From Lachnospiraceae bacterium MD308 (GTDB lineage Bacteria > Bacillota > Clostridia > Lachnospirales > Lachnospiraceae), in the NCBI GenBank assembly GCA_010206225.2, contig VIQU02000012.1:27419-91418 (forward strand): a stretch of 64,000 nucleotides of DNA, given 5' to 3'. Numbering within the stretch: position 1 is the first letter of the stretch; each line of letters starts with the position of its first letter. The translations under genes were made by a program, and so were the position numbers. Positions 16,002 to 24,119 of the stretch are shown here, one piece after another. The notes below the pieces were generated by a model. That model was not told where the DNA came from and searched no databases. It was given only the letters and a program-made list of their open reading frames with translations.

Positions 16002-18119
16002 ATGACAGAAAGCAGGGTTCTTATATTTGCGGGTACAACAGAAGGGCGTAAGCTTTCAGAATATCTGGTGAGACATGCCGTGCGTGTCCATGTTTGTGTC
16101 GCGACAGAATACGGCGGGAGTCTTTTGCCGGCGGGGAAGAGTATTACGGTTTCCAGCGACAGGATGACGGCAGCGCAGATGGAGCGTTTTATAGAAGAAT
16201 TTGAGCCGAATTATGTAGTTGATGCAACCCATCCTTATGCGGATGAGGTAACTTATAATATACAAAAGGCATGCGGTGCATGCAAAAAGAAATATCTTCG
16301 CCTGATCAGAGAGAGCAGTGCGGCAGATGGGTGTATCTATGTGGATAATGTAGAGGAAGCTGTGTCGTTCTTGAACAGTACGAAGGGAAACATACTTGCG
16401 GCTACGGGCAGCAAGGAGCTTCAGGCGTACACAAAACTGGAAGACTATAAGAATCGCCTTTATGCGAGAGTGTTATCGGTCGCTGATGTTATAGAAAAGT
16501 GCAGGCAGCTTGACGTCAGGGGGCGGCATCTAATCTGCATGCAGGGACCATTTTCCGTGGAATTGAATATGGCGATGTTAAAAGAGTATCAGATTGAATG
16601 GTTTGTTACGAAGGAGTCCGGCAAGGAAGGTGGATTTCCTGAGAAATGTGAGGCGGCAAGGCGGGTTAAGACTAAGCTTCTTGTAATCGGAAGGCCCGGG
16701 AAACAAGAAGATGGGTATACGTTGGGAGAGATGTGCAGGCTTTTGAAGACAGAGCTTCTGCTGTCAGGAAGTGATGACACAAGGCGCAGAAAAGTCACAT
16801 TGGTTGGTATTGGTACGGGCAGCAGAAGTTATCTTACCATAAGAGCGGAGAAAATATGCAGGCAGGCAGAGCTTATTATCGGCGCTGAGCGTATTGCGAA
16901 AGCAGCGGCTCTTAGCGGACAGGACGTGTATTTTGAATATCGGACAGCAGAGATCGCCAGATACATAGAGGATCATCCAGAGTATAGAGACATAGCTGTT
17001 GTATTCTCAGGGGATGTAGGATTCTACAGCGGGGCGAAAAAATTATCGGCACTTCTTCGCGGAGAGAGTGAATGGGGGGGGAATGCGAATGATAAGAAGG
17101 AAACAGAACAGGGTATCACTGCAGAACAGAGGGAAGAAGCAGAACAGAAGATAGAGATAGAAGTGGTGCCGGGGATTTCTTCGGTTGTGTATTTCTGCGC
17201 GAAGCTTCATATTCCGTGGGAGGACGCCGCGCTTGTCAGTATTCATGGCAGAAAGGAGCATGTGATATCGGTGATCCGTGACAATGAAAAGACGATCGCA
17301 CTGATGGAAAATGCAGGAGGAGTTCGGAAATTTGGCATGGAGATGACAGAGTATGGCTATGGAGGTCTTACAGTATGCGTGGGCGAATCGCTTTCCTATG
17401 ATGACGAGAAAATTGTATGGTTTACAGCAGAAGCGCTGTGTCATTATAATGGCAGTGATCTGGCAGTTTTGTATATTTGCAATCCAGAGGGGGGAAAGAG
17501 CCAGACAAGCGGGATATCGGACGCTGCATTTGTCAGGGGAAAGGTGCCTATGACGAAAGAGGAAGTGCGGAGTGTCAGTATCTTAAAGCTTTGCCTGAAA
17601 AAGAATTCTATTGTCTATGATATTGGAGCCGGTACTGGTTCGGTATCCGTAGAAGCGGCAGCATATGCCGTTAAGGGGGAAGTCTATGCCATAGAGGAGA
17701 AGGAGGAGGCAGCGGTACTCATTCTGGAAAATAAGAGGAAGTTTAAGACAGATAATTTGACCATCATACAGGGGGAGGCTCCGGAAGCATTGGAGGGGCT
17801 TCCTGTGCCGGATTGTGTGTTCATAGGCGGCAGCGGAGGCAGGCTTAAGGAGATTCTTTTTAAACTTAAGGAATTTTCTTTGTATGCTTCAGGCCAATGT
17901 ACGGATATGCGTGTTGTGATCAATGCGATTACACTTGAGACTTTATCTGAGGCAGTGCAGTGTCTGGGAGAACTGAAAAAGAATGCAGGGATTCGGATAG
18001 CGGAAGAAGAGATTGTACAGTTGTCATCTGCGAGGTCAAAAAATACAGGTGATTATCATATGATGATGGGGCAGAATCCTGTATTTATCATAAGCTTTCA
18101 AGTAGTATGCGAAAAATAG
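16002..18119 (+). CDS. cbiJET: CbiJ-CbiE-CbiT fusion (precorrin-6A reductase / C5,C15-methyltransferase-decarboxylase)
   Basis: A 705-residue three-part enzyme of the anaerobic cobalamin ring pathway. About 1-250 is the CbiJ/CobK reductase (LIFAGTTEGRKLSEYL start; VVDATHPYA; FVTKESGKEGGFPEK). About 265-500 is the CbiE tetrapyrrole methyltransferase (VTLVGIGTGSRSYLT; VVFSGDVGFYSG; EVVPGISSV). About 515-705 is the CbiT methyltransferase (TKEEVRSVSILKL; YDIGAGTGSVSVEAA; FIGGSGG). The CbiE part holds a charged insertion (about residues 355-390, KKETEQG...REEAEQK) with a run of eight G in the DNA. I chose ATG 16002 because AAGGAG lies before it; a TTG 42 bases upstream is in frame but lacks a site. 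It is the first gene of the operon. Confidence 0.9.
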   Translation: MTESRVLIFAGTTEGRKLSEYLVRHAVRVHVCVATEYGGSLLPAGKSITVSSDRMTAAQMERFIEEFEPNYVVDATHPYADEVTYNIQKACGACKKKYLRLIRESSAADGCIYVDNVEEAVSFLNSTKGNILAATGSKELQAYTKLEDYKNRLYARVLSVADVIEKCRQLDVRGRHLICMQGPFSVELNMAMLKEYQIEWFVTKESGKEGGFPEKCEAARRVKTKLLVIGRPGKQEDGYTLGEMCRLLKTELLLSGSDDTRRRKVTLVGIGTGSRSYLTIRAEKICRQAELIIGAERIAKAAALSGQDVYFEYRTAEIARYIEDHPEYRDIAVVFSGDVGFYSGAKKLSALLRGESEWGGNANDKKETEQGITAEQREEAEQKIEIEVVPGISSVVYFCAKLHIPWEDAALVSIHGRKEHVISVIRDNEKTIALMENAGGVRKFGMEMTEYGYGGLTVCVGESLSYDDEKIVWFTAEALCHYNGSDLAVLYICNPEGGKSQTSGISDAAFVRGKVPMTKEEVRSVSILKLCLKKNSIVYDIGAGTGSVSVEAAAYAVKGEVYAIEEKEEAAVLILENKRKFKTDNLTIIQGEAPEALEGLPVPDCVFIGGSGGRLKEILFKLKEFSLYASGQCTDMRVVINAITLETLSEAVQCLGELKKNAGIRIAEEEIVQLSSARSKNTGDYHMMMGQNPVFIISFQVVCEK

Positions 18120-18141
18120 CGGCAGAGGATGTGCAGACAAA

Positions 18142-19662
18142 GTGAAGATGGATATTCCAAGAATTTTAATTACGGCGGGAAAGAGCGGGACAGGCAAGAC
18201 GATGGTTACCTGTGGAATCCTTGAGGTGTTAAAGAGGAAAGGATTTCAGATTACCGCTTATAAATGCGGACCGGATTATATTGATCCCATGTTTCACAGG
18301 GAGGTGCTGGGGATTCCCGGTTATAATCTGGATATATTTCTCTGTGGAAGGAGGATGATGCGGGAACTTTTGTTTTGTCACAGTATATCAGGAAAAGGAA
18401 TATCAGAAAAAAAGATATCAGGTGCTGAACAGGGAGCTGATCATCGGATATCTGTGATAGAAGGGGTTATGGGATACTATGACGGCCTTGGGGGGATATC
18501 TTATAAGGCAAGTACTTATGATGTGGCCGATGCGACAGATACGCCGTCTGTCATGGTAGTGAATTGTAAAGGGGCGAGTGTGTCGCTCATTCCTTATATT
18601 CAGGGATTTCTTAAATATCAGGATGAGAAAGCTGAAAACAGTCATATTCAGGGAGTGATTTTAAATCGCATTTCTCCGGCGATGTATGAAAGACTGAAAG
18701 CGCTGGTTGAAAATGAGACTTCCGTGCGTGTATATGGATATGTTCCGGATATAAAGGATTTTAGGTTTGAGAGCCGCTATCTGGGACTGAAAATGCCGGA
18801 AGAGGTTGAAGAGATAAAGGAAAAGCTTAAAAAACTGGGAGAACTGTTAGAGGAATCGCTGGACATAGACGGCCTTGTTAAATTGGCGGGATCGGCGCCG
18901 CCATTACAGACGGATGGCAAGGGGATATGCAGCCGGAGAAAGAGTTCGGTGGGCAAAGATTCAAAAGCCGGGAAAGATGAAGTGATTTCAATTCGGGAAT
19001 GGACTCAGGACAGTCTTCGAATCGGGGTGGCAATGGATGAGGCGTTCTGCTTCATCTATCAGGATAATCTGAATATATTGGAAGGGATGGGAGCAGAGAT
19101 AATCCCCTTTTCACCGCTTCATGACGCGGAGCTTCCAGACAGGCTTGATGGGATTATTTTTTACGGCGGTTATCCAGAGCTTCATACGAAGAAGCTGAGT
19201 GAGAACCAAAGTATGAGGAAGCAGATCAAACAGGCTGTTTCGGAAGGAATGCCCTGTATTGCAGAATGCGGCGGGTTTATGTTTCTTATGGAAAGTATCC
19301 GGGATGAAAGAGGGACGGCCTATCCGATGTGCGGGGTGTTTGGCGGAGAAAGTTTTCCTACTTCCTCGCTCAGGCGGTTCGGATACGTGACGCTTCGTGG
19401 AGGGAAGGTATTTGGAAGAAAGGATGCAGGAGATATTTTGGCCCATGAATTCCATTACTGTGATTCCGAGCGGTGCGGGGAAAGCTTTGTGGCGAAAAAG
19501 CCGTTGTCAGACCGTGAGTGGAAATGTATGATTAGTACGGATACGATATTAGCAGGATATCCGCATATCCATTATGCCGGAAGTCCGAAAGTTGCAGAGG
19601 CATTCCTAGACGCGTGCAGCGATTACCGAAGGAAGAAGCAAGGGAAAGTGAGAGTCAGATAA
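18142..19662 (+). CDS. cbiA: Cobyrinate a,c-diamide synthase
   Basis: CbiA (506 residues) amidates the a and c side chains of the corrin ring using glutamine and ATP. The N-terminal ATPase has P-loop GKSGTGKTM (about 13-21) and KCGPDYIDPMFHREVLG. The C-terminal class I glutaminase-like domain has the nucleophile in IAECGGFMFL and ends in HIHYAGSPKVAEAF. An extra lysine/serine-rich linker near residues 255-290 makes it a little longer than usual. The start is uncertain: GTG 18142 and ATG 18148 are in frame and neither has a strong site. It ends directly before cobT with no gap. Confidence 0.92.
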   Translation: MKMDIPRILITAGKSGTGKTMVTCGILEVLKRKGFQITAYKCGPDYIDPMFHREVLGIPGYNLDIFLCGRRMMRELLFCHSISGKGISEKKISGAEQGADHRISVIEGVMGYYDGLGGISYKASTYDVADATDTPSVMVVNCKGASVSLIPYIQGFLKYQDEKAENSHIQGVILNRISPAMYERLKALVENETSVRVYGYVPDIKDFRFESRYLGLKMPEEVEEIKEKLKKLGELLEESLDIDGLVKLAGSAPPLQTDGKGICSRRKSSVGKDSKAGKDEVISIREWTQDSLRIGVAMDEAFCFIYQDNLNILEGMGAEIIPFSPLHDAELPDRLDGIIFYGGYPELHTKKLSENQSMRKQIKQAVSEGMPCIAECGGFMFLMESIRDERGTAYPMCGVFGGESFPTSSLRRFGYVTLRGGKVFGRKDAGDILAHEFHYCDSERCGESFVAKKPLSDREWKCMISTDTILAGYPHIHYAGSPKVAEAFLDACSDYRRKKQGKVRVR

Positions 19663-20739
19663 ATGGACAATTGTGGACAAGAAGCACAACTGAAGGAATT
19701 GATAAGGAGCATTGAACCTGTGAGTAAGGAGGCTGTAAAGGACGCTCAGAAAAGATGGAATTCCATTGCCAAGCCGCTTCACAGTCTCGGAAAGCTTGAG
19801 ACGGCTGTCATGAAGATAGCGGGAATATTGAAAACGGCTGATGTTCGGATTGAAAAGAAGGCGTTGGTTGTTATGTGTGCAGATAACGGGGTTGTTGCCG
19901 AAGGCATAACTCAGACAGGACAGGAGGTGACGGCAATCGTGGCGGAAAATTTCCTGTCCTGTAACAGCAGTGCGGCAATCATGTGTCAGACGGCGGGTAT
20001 CGATCTCTATCCGGTTGACATTGGAATGTCTCGCGATACGAAGGTTCCGAATCAAAAAATTGCCTATGGTACAAAGAATATGGCAAAGGAACCGGCCATG
20101 ACGAGAGAAGAGGCTGTTCGCGGGATTCTGACAGGGATTCAGATCGTGAAGGAAAAGAAGAAAGCAGGGTACGGGATTTTGGCGACCGGAGAGATGGGGA
20201 TCGGTAATACGACAACCAGCAGCGCGGTGGCGGCGGTTCTTCTTGATAAGCCGGTTGAGCTTATGACAGGGAGAGGCGCCGGACTTTCCGACGCTGGACT
20301 GAAGCATAAAAAAGAAGTGATTGCACAGGCAATCGCACTTCATAAGCCCGATAAGACAGATGCATTGGATGTGCTTTCTAAGGTGGGCGGCTTTGACTTA
20401 ACGGGGCTTGCAGGAGTATTTTTAGGAGGCGCGATCTATCATGTCCCAGTGGTAGCCGATGGCTTTATATCCGCTGCTGCGGCTCTTGCTGCGGCGAATC
20501 TGTGCCAGACTGCGAAAGAGTATATGCTTGCTTCCCATGTGTCTAAGGAACCGGGAATGCATGCGATTTTAAAGGAATTGGGACTGGAGGCATATCTTGA
20601 CTGTGACATGTGTCTCGGGGAAGGAACCGGGGCGGCAGCGTTTATGCCGGTGCTTGACATGGCGGTGGAAGTATACCGGAGAATGAGTACATTTTCGGAT
20701 AATCAGATTGAAGATTATAAGGAATTGGAGGAGCAGTAA
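19663..20739 (+). CDS. cobT: Nicotinate-nucleotide-dimethylbenzimidazole phosphoribosyltransferase
   Basis: CobT (358 residues) activates the lower ligand base by transferring phosphoribose from nicotinate mononucleotide, giving alpha-ribazole phosphate. Motifs: WNSIAKPLHSLGKLE near the N-terminus, VMCADNGVVAEGITQ, ATGEMGIGNTTTSSAVAA (about 171-188), the DGFISAAAALAA helix and the C-terminal catalytic glutamate in CLGEGTGAA. Length is standard. The ATG follows the cbiA stop directly, and its stop shares one base with the cobU start, so the genes are tightly coupled. Which base it uses in vivo (DMB, adenine or phenolics) cannot be judged here. Confidence 0.95.
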   Translation: MDNCGQEAQLKELIRSIEPVSKEAVKDAQKRWNSIAKPLHSLGKLETAVMKIAGILKTADVRIEKKALVVMCADNGVVAEGITQTGQEVTAIVAENFLSCNSSAAIMCQTAGIDLYPVDIGMSRDTKVPNQKIAYGTKNMAKEPAMTREEAVRGILTGIQIVKEKKKAGYGILATGEMGIGNTTTSSAVAAVLLDKPVELMTGRGAGLSDAGLKHKKEVIAQAIALHKPDKTDALDVLSKVGGFDLTGLAGVFLGGAIYHVPVVADGFISAAAALAAANLCQTAKEYMLASHVSKEPGMHAILKELGLEAYLDCDMCLGEGTGAAAFMPVLDMAVEVYRRMSTFSDNQIEDYKELEEQ

Positions 20740-21305
20740 TGTTTCGGCTTATAACCGGGGGCAGCGGCAGCGGCAAGTCTTCCTATGCAGAGAGACAGAT
20801 ACTGCAGTTTGTGAAAGAGCGGATGTTGCAAAGTCCCGGACGGAATTTATCAAAGAACTTCCCTTGTCTTTACATTGCAACGATGAAGCCCTGCGGGGAG
20901 GAGACGCAAAAAAAAATAGGGCGTCACAGGGGACTTCGGGCGGGAAAAGGGTTTGAGACAATAGAGTGTTATCAGGGGATTGATAAAATTACGCTTCCTC
21001 AAAACAGCGGCGTCCTGCTGGAATGCATATCTAATCTTGCAGCAAATGAATTTTACGAAGAAGACGGAACTTTGAGAGACAGGCAGGAGACGGCAGAGAA
21101 GATTCTTGATGGGGTACGTCATATCTTAAATCAGACAGATCATCTTGTGGTCGTGACAAATGAGGTAAGCTCAGACGTTTGGAATTACAGTTATGAGACG
21201 CAAGAATATACTGCTCTCATCGGAACGGTAAACCAACAGCTTGCTTGTATGGCAGATAAAGTGACGGAGGTTGTGTACGGGATTCCTGTGCCGGTAAAAG
21301 GATGA
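20739..21305 (+). CDS. cobU: Adenosylcobinamide kinase / guanylyltransferase
   Basis: Full-length CobU (188 residues), which phosphorylates adenosylcobinamide and transfers GMP to it. The P-loop is GGSGSGKSSYAE (about 7-18), the guanylylated histidine lies in IGRHRG (about residue 66), and VVVTNEVSSDVW is the second nucleotide-contact strand. The C-terminus EVVYGIPVPVKG matches the family. GGAGGAGCAGTA stands before the ATG. A second, shorter CobU-like gene sits at 22111, beyond cobS. Its stop overlaps the cobS start (ATGA). Confidence 0.92.
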   Translation: MFRLITGGSGSGKSSYAERQILQFVKERMLQSPGRNLSKNFPCLYIATMKPCGEETQKKIGRHRGLRAGKGFETIECYQGIDKITLPQNSGVLLECISNLAANEFYEEDGTLRDRQETAEKILDGVRHILNQTDHLVVVTNEVSSDVWNYSYETQEYTALIGTVNQQLACMADKVTEVVYGIPVPVKG

Positions 21306-22093
21306 TGAGAAGGATGTGGAACAGTTTTAAAATTGCATTTTCGATATATAGCAGGCTACCTATGCCGGAAAGTGAGTGGAGCAGAGAAAATCTATCGTAT
21401 GCTTTGATTTATTTTCCGTGGATCGGCGGATTGATTGGATTGATTACCTATGGAATTTTTCGGCTGAAAGAGTGGTGTGCGGTACAGGGGACGGGCATTT
21501 CGGATCTTACGTTTCTTGTTTTTATGGTTCTTGTGCCTGTGTTGATTACAGGAGGGATCCATATGGATGGCTTTATGGATACGCAGGATGCTTTAAGTTC
21601 TTATCAGCCGAAAGAGAGACGTCTTGAGATATTAAAGGATTCCCATGCAGGAGCATTTGCGATTCTGTCCTGCACGGTGTATTTTTTGTGCTGTACGGCG
21701 ATATATGCTTCCTTGACTGAAAGAAGCGTTAAGGTGACAGCGTTGGGGTTTCTCTTGTCCAGAACCTTAAGCGGTCTGTCTGTCGTTACATTTCCGCAGG
21801 CAAAGAAGGACGGCCTTGCGGCGACATTTGCAGAAAATGCGGCAAAAAAGACGGTAAGAAGTGTACTGGGCTGTTATCTCGTAATTCTGTGCGGAGTATT
21901 GATCGTTGCAGGAAAGGGAGCAGGGACTGCGGCGGTTGCAGCGGCCGGCGCGGTGTTTTTCTGCTATTACAGGATGTCGCTTAAGAATTTTGGGGGAATT
22001 ACCGGGGATCTGGCCGGATATTTTCTGCAAATGTGTGAAATCTGGATTGCGGCAGCGGCTGTAGGAGCGGATATATTATTGACAAATATATGA
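21302..22093 (+). CDS. cobS: Adenosylcobinamide-GDP ribazoletransferase (cobalamin synthase)
   Basis: CobS (263 residues) is the membrane enzyme joining adenosylcobinamide-GDP with alpha-ribazole (phosphate), the last assembly step. Motifs: FSIYSRLPMPESEW at the N-terminus, GGIHMDGFMDTQDALSS (about 82-98, the metal-binding region) and LKDSHAGAFAI. Six or seven hydrophobic segments are visible. ATG at 21302, 21305 and 21314 are all in frame; the first overlaps the cobU stop. The enzyme acts at the membrane with CbiB, encoded further down the operon. Confidence 0.93.
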   Translation: MMRRMWNSFKIAFSIYSRLPMPESEWSRENLSYALIYFPWIGGLIGLITYGIFRLKEWCAVQGTGISDLTFLVFMVLVPVLITGGIHMDGFMDTQDALSSYQPKERRLEILKDSHAGAFAILSCTVYFLCCTAIYASLTERSVKVTALGFLLSRTLSGLSVVTFPQAKKDGLAATFAENAAKKTVRSVLGCYLVILCGVLIVAGKGAGTAAVAAAGAVFFCYYRMSLKNFGGITGDLAGYFLQMCEIWIAAAAVGADILLTNI

Positions 22094-22110
22094 AACAGGG
22101 TGAGACAGAT

Positions 22111-22485
22111 ATGATAATGGTGGTCGGCGGCGCGCATCAGGGAAAGCGCAGGTTTGCGAAGCAGCTGTATCCTGACATTCCATGGATTAACGGAGAGACA
22201 TGCGGGGAAGAGGAGATATTTCTCTGCAGAGGAATCTATCATTTTCATGAATATATTGCAGAAAGGATGCGTGAAGGTGCAGATTTGTCCGGGTTTTCTG
22301 AAAGGCTGTATGCAAAAAATCCGGATATTATAATCGTGACAGATGAAATAGGGTACGGAATTGTGCCAATGGATCTGTTTCAGAGAGAGTACCGGGAGAA
22401 GACCGGGCGAATATGCACAGAGCTTGCAGAAAGATCGGAAGAGGTGTATCGGATTATCTGCGGTATCGGGATGAGAATCAAGTGA
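22111..22485 (+). CDS. Short CobU-like protein
   Basis: A roughly 124-residue protein resembling the two ends of CobU without the middle. It begins MVVGGAHQGKRRFAKQL, a P-loop-like turn in which GK is followed by R instead of S/T, and ends VTDEIGYGIVPMDLFQREYREK...ICGIGMRIK, the typical CobU C-terminus. The guanylylated histidine region is not evident. I preferred ATG 22111 (GGGTGAG upstream) over ATG 22090, which overlaps the cobS stop. It could be an accessory nucleotide-binding subunit, a kinase acting on another intermediate, or a degenerate paralogue. Its place inside the operon argues that it is expressed. Confidence 0.75.
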   Translation: MIMVVGGAHQGKRRFAKQLYPDIPWINGETCGEEEIFLCRGIYHFHEYIAERMREGADLSGFSERLYAKNPDIIIVTDEIGYGIVPMDLFQREYREKTGRICTELAERSEEVYRIICGIGMRIK

Positions 22486-22503
22486 TACACGGCAATAGGT
22501 GAA

Positions 22504-23244
22504 ATGATTACTATGAAAATATATTTAATCAGACATTCCATCACAGAAGGAAATCTAAAAAAGCGTTATATCGGCAGGACGGATGAATCTCTGTGCATGG
22601 AGGGGGAGACTCTGCTCAAAGAACGCCTTGCGAAGGGGATGTATCCTGAAGCCGGCAGAATCTTTGTAAGTCCTATGAAGCGCTGCATACAGACAGCGCA
22701 GATTCTTTATCCAAGTCAGGAACTGACAGTGATAGACGAGTTTTCAGAATGTGACTTTGGAAAGTTCGAGAATAAGAATTACGAGGAATTAAAAGATATG
22801 CCGGAATATCAGAGGTGGCTTAAAAGCGGCGGCGCCATGAGATTTCCAGAGGGGGAAAGCAAAGAGAGTTTTACAAAGCGGAGCCTTGCAGGATTTGAGA
22901 GGGCGCTTTTGATGTGCGGATGTGATAAGCAGATGCTGGAGGGCAGATACAAGCCTGTGGGCGGAAAAGCTGCATCAGGATTTTCGATGGCGGTATTTGT
23001 AGTTCACGGTGGAACGGTTATGAGTATTATGGAAAGATATGCCGTTCCCAAAGGAACGTACTATGATTTTCAAATAGGAAATGGAGAAGGTTATGAACTT
23101 ATTCTGGCAGATGATTTTGCCACTTTTGGCAGGATTTATTCTGGACTTAATACTGGGAGATCCGGTGTGGCTTTATCATCCGGTGCGGATGATAGGATTT
23201 TTGATCATATGGACGGAAAAAATTATAAGAGGCTGTCTGCCTGA
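22504..23244 (+). CDS. cobC: Alpha-ribazole phosphatase-like histidine phosphatase
   Basis: A histidine phosphatase-fold protein (246 residues as read), probably removing phosphate from alpha-ribazole phosphate or cobalamin phosphate. The RHG motif appears as LIRHSITEGNLKKRYIG, the central region as SPMKRCIQTAQILYP and ECDFGKFENKNYEEL, and the second catalytic histidine in FVVHGGTVMSIME. ATG 22504 or 22513 may be the start (AGGTGA lies at 22497). Homology to the family appears to end near residue 196 (NGEGYELILADD); the last 50 codons lie over the 5' end of cbiB in another frame. The long overlap is either real or a sign of a sequence error or lost stop codon. Confidence 0.85.
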   Translation: MITMKIYLIRHSITEGNLKKRYIGRTDESLCMEGETLLKERLAKGMYPEAGRIFVSPMKRCIQTAQILYPSQELTVIDEFSECDFGKFENKNYEELKDMPEYQRWLKSGGAMRFPEGESKESFTKRSLAGFERALLMCGCDKQMLEGRYKPVGGKAASGFSMAVFVVHGGTVMSIMERYAVPKGTYYDFQIGNGEGYELILADDFATFGRIYSGLNTGRSGVALSSGADDRIFDHMDGKNYKRLSA

Positions 23245-24073
23245 TTCAAAGTGTGCTGAGAGATTGGGCGGAGCTCTGCTTGTTATTATCGTGGTTTCAG
23301 TCAGTGTACTGGCGCCGTTTGGAATTCTTTTTTTGGTGTACCGGTGGAAATCGGCTGTGGGACTTGCCGTGGAAAGTTTTATGTGCTATCAGATTTTTGC
23401 CGTTAAATCATTAAAGACCGAGAGCGGACGTGTGTATGATGCGCTTAAAAAGTACGGATTATCAGAAGGAAGAGCGGCAGTGTCTATGATTGTAGGGCGG
23501 GATACTGAGAATCTAACGGAAGAAGGGGTGATAAAGGCTGCAGTTGAGACAGTGGCGGAGAATACTTCGGATGGGGTGATCGCTCCGATGCTTTATATGG
23601 CGGTGGGGGGTGCGGTACTGGGATTTGCATATAAGGCTGTCAATACGATGGATTCTATGGTAGGATATAAGAATGAGAAATATATGTATTTTGGAACGGC
23701 GGCGGCAAGGCTGGATGATGCGGTGAATTATATTCCGGCGAGGATTTCGGCAGTATTGATGATTTTGGCGGCTTTTTTTTGCAAAATGGACTGGCGGGGA
23801 GCAGTCAGGATCTACCGCAGAGACCGTTTTAACCATAAAAGTCCGAATGCTGCGCAGACGGAAGCTGTGATGGCGGGAGCTTTGAACGTACAGCTTGCGG
23901 GAAATGCATGGTATTTTGGAAAATTATATGAGAAGCCGACGATCGGCGATCGTATCCGTGAGATTGGGGCAGAGGATATTAAGGTTTCACACCGGTTATT
24001 GTATGGAACAGCGGCACTTGGGATGGTCTTATGTATGGCTGTGAGGATCAGTGTGGCGATTTGTTGGCTGTAG
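23093..24073 (+). CDS. cbiB: Adenosylcobinamide-phosphate synthase
   Basis: CbiB/CobD (326 residues), the membrane enzyme that attaches aminopropanol (phosphate) to adenosylcobyric acid. The N-terminus is typical: LAGFILDLILGDPVWLYHPVRMIG, then VGRDTENLTEEGVIKAAVETVAENTSDG-type sequence (VGRDTENLTEE, AVETVAENTSDGVIAPM), KAVNTMDSMVGYKN, and NHKSPNAAQTEAVMAGAL. Five or so hydrophobic helices are seen. ATG 23093 has GGAGAAGG at good distance and is preferred to ATG 23081. The gene overlaps the 3' end of cobC by 152 bases in another frame and ends the operon. Confidence 0.93.
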   Translation: MNLFWQMILPLLAGFILDLILGDPVWLYHPVRMIGFLIIWTEKIIRGCLPDSKCAERLGGALLVIIVVSVSVLAPFGILFLVYRWKSAVGLAVESFMCYQIFAVKSLKTESGRVYDALKKYGLSEGRAAVSMIVGRDTENLTEEGVIKAAVETVAENTSDGVIAPMLYMAVGGAVLGFAYKAVNTMDSMVGYKNEKYMYFGTAAARLDDAVNYIPARISAVLMILAAFFCKMDWRGAVRIYRRDRFNHKSPNAAQTEAVMAGALNVQLAGNAWYFGKLYEKPTIGDRIREIGAEDIKVSHRLLYGTAALGMVLCMAVRISVAICWL

Positions 24074-24119
24074 ATTTGGAAAAGTCAAAAATGGTAGGTC
24101 AAAAGAAAGGGGAAATTTG

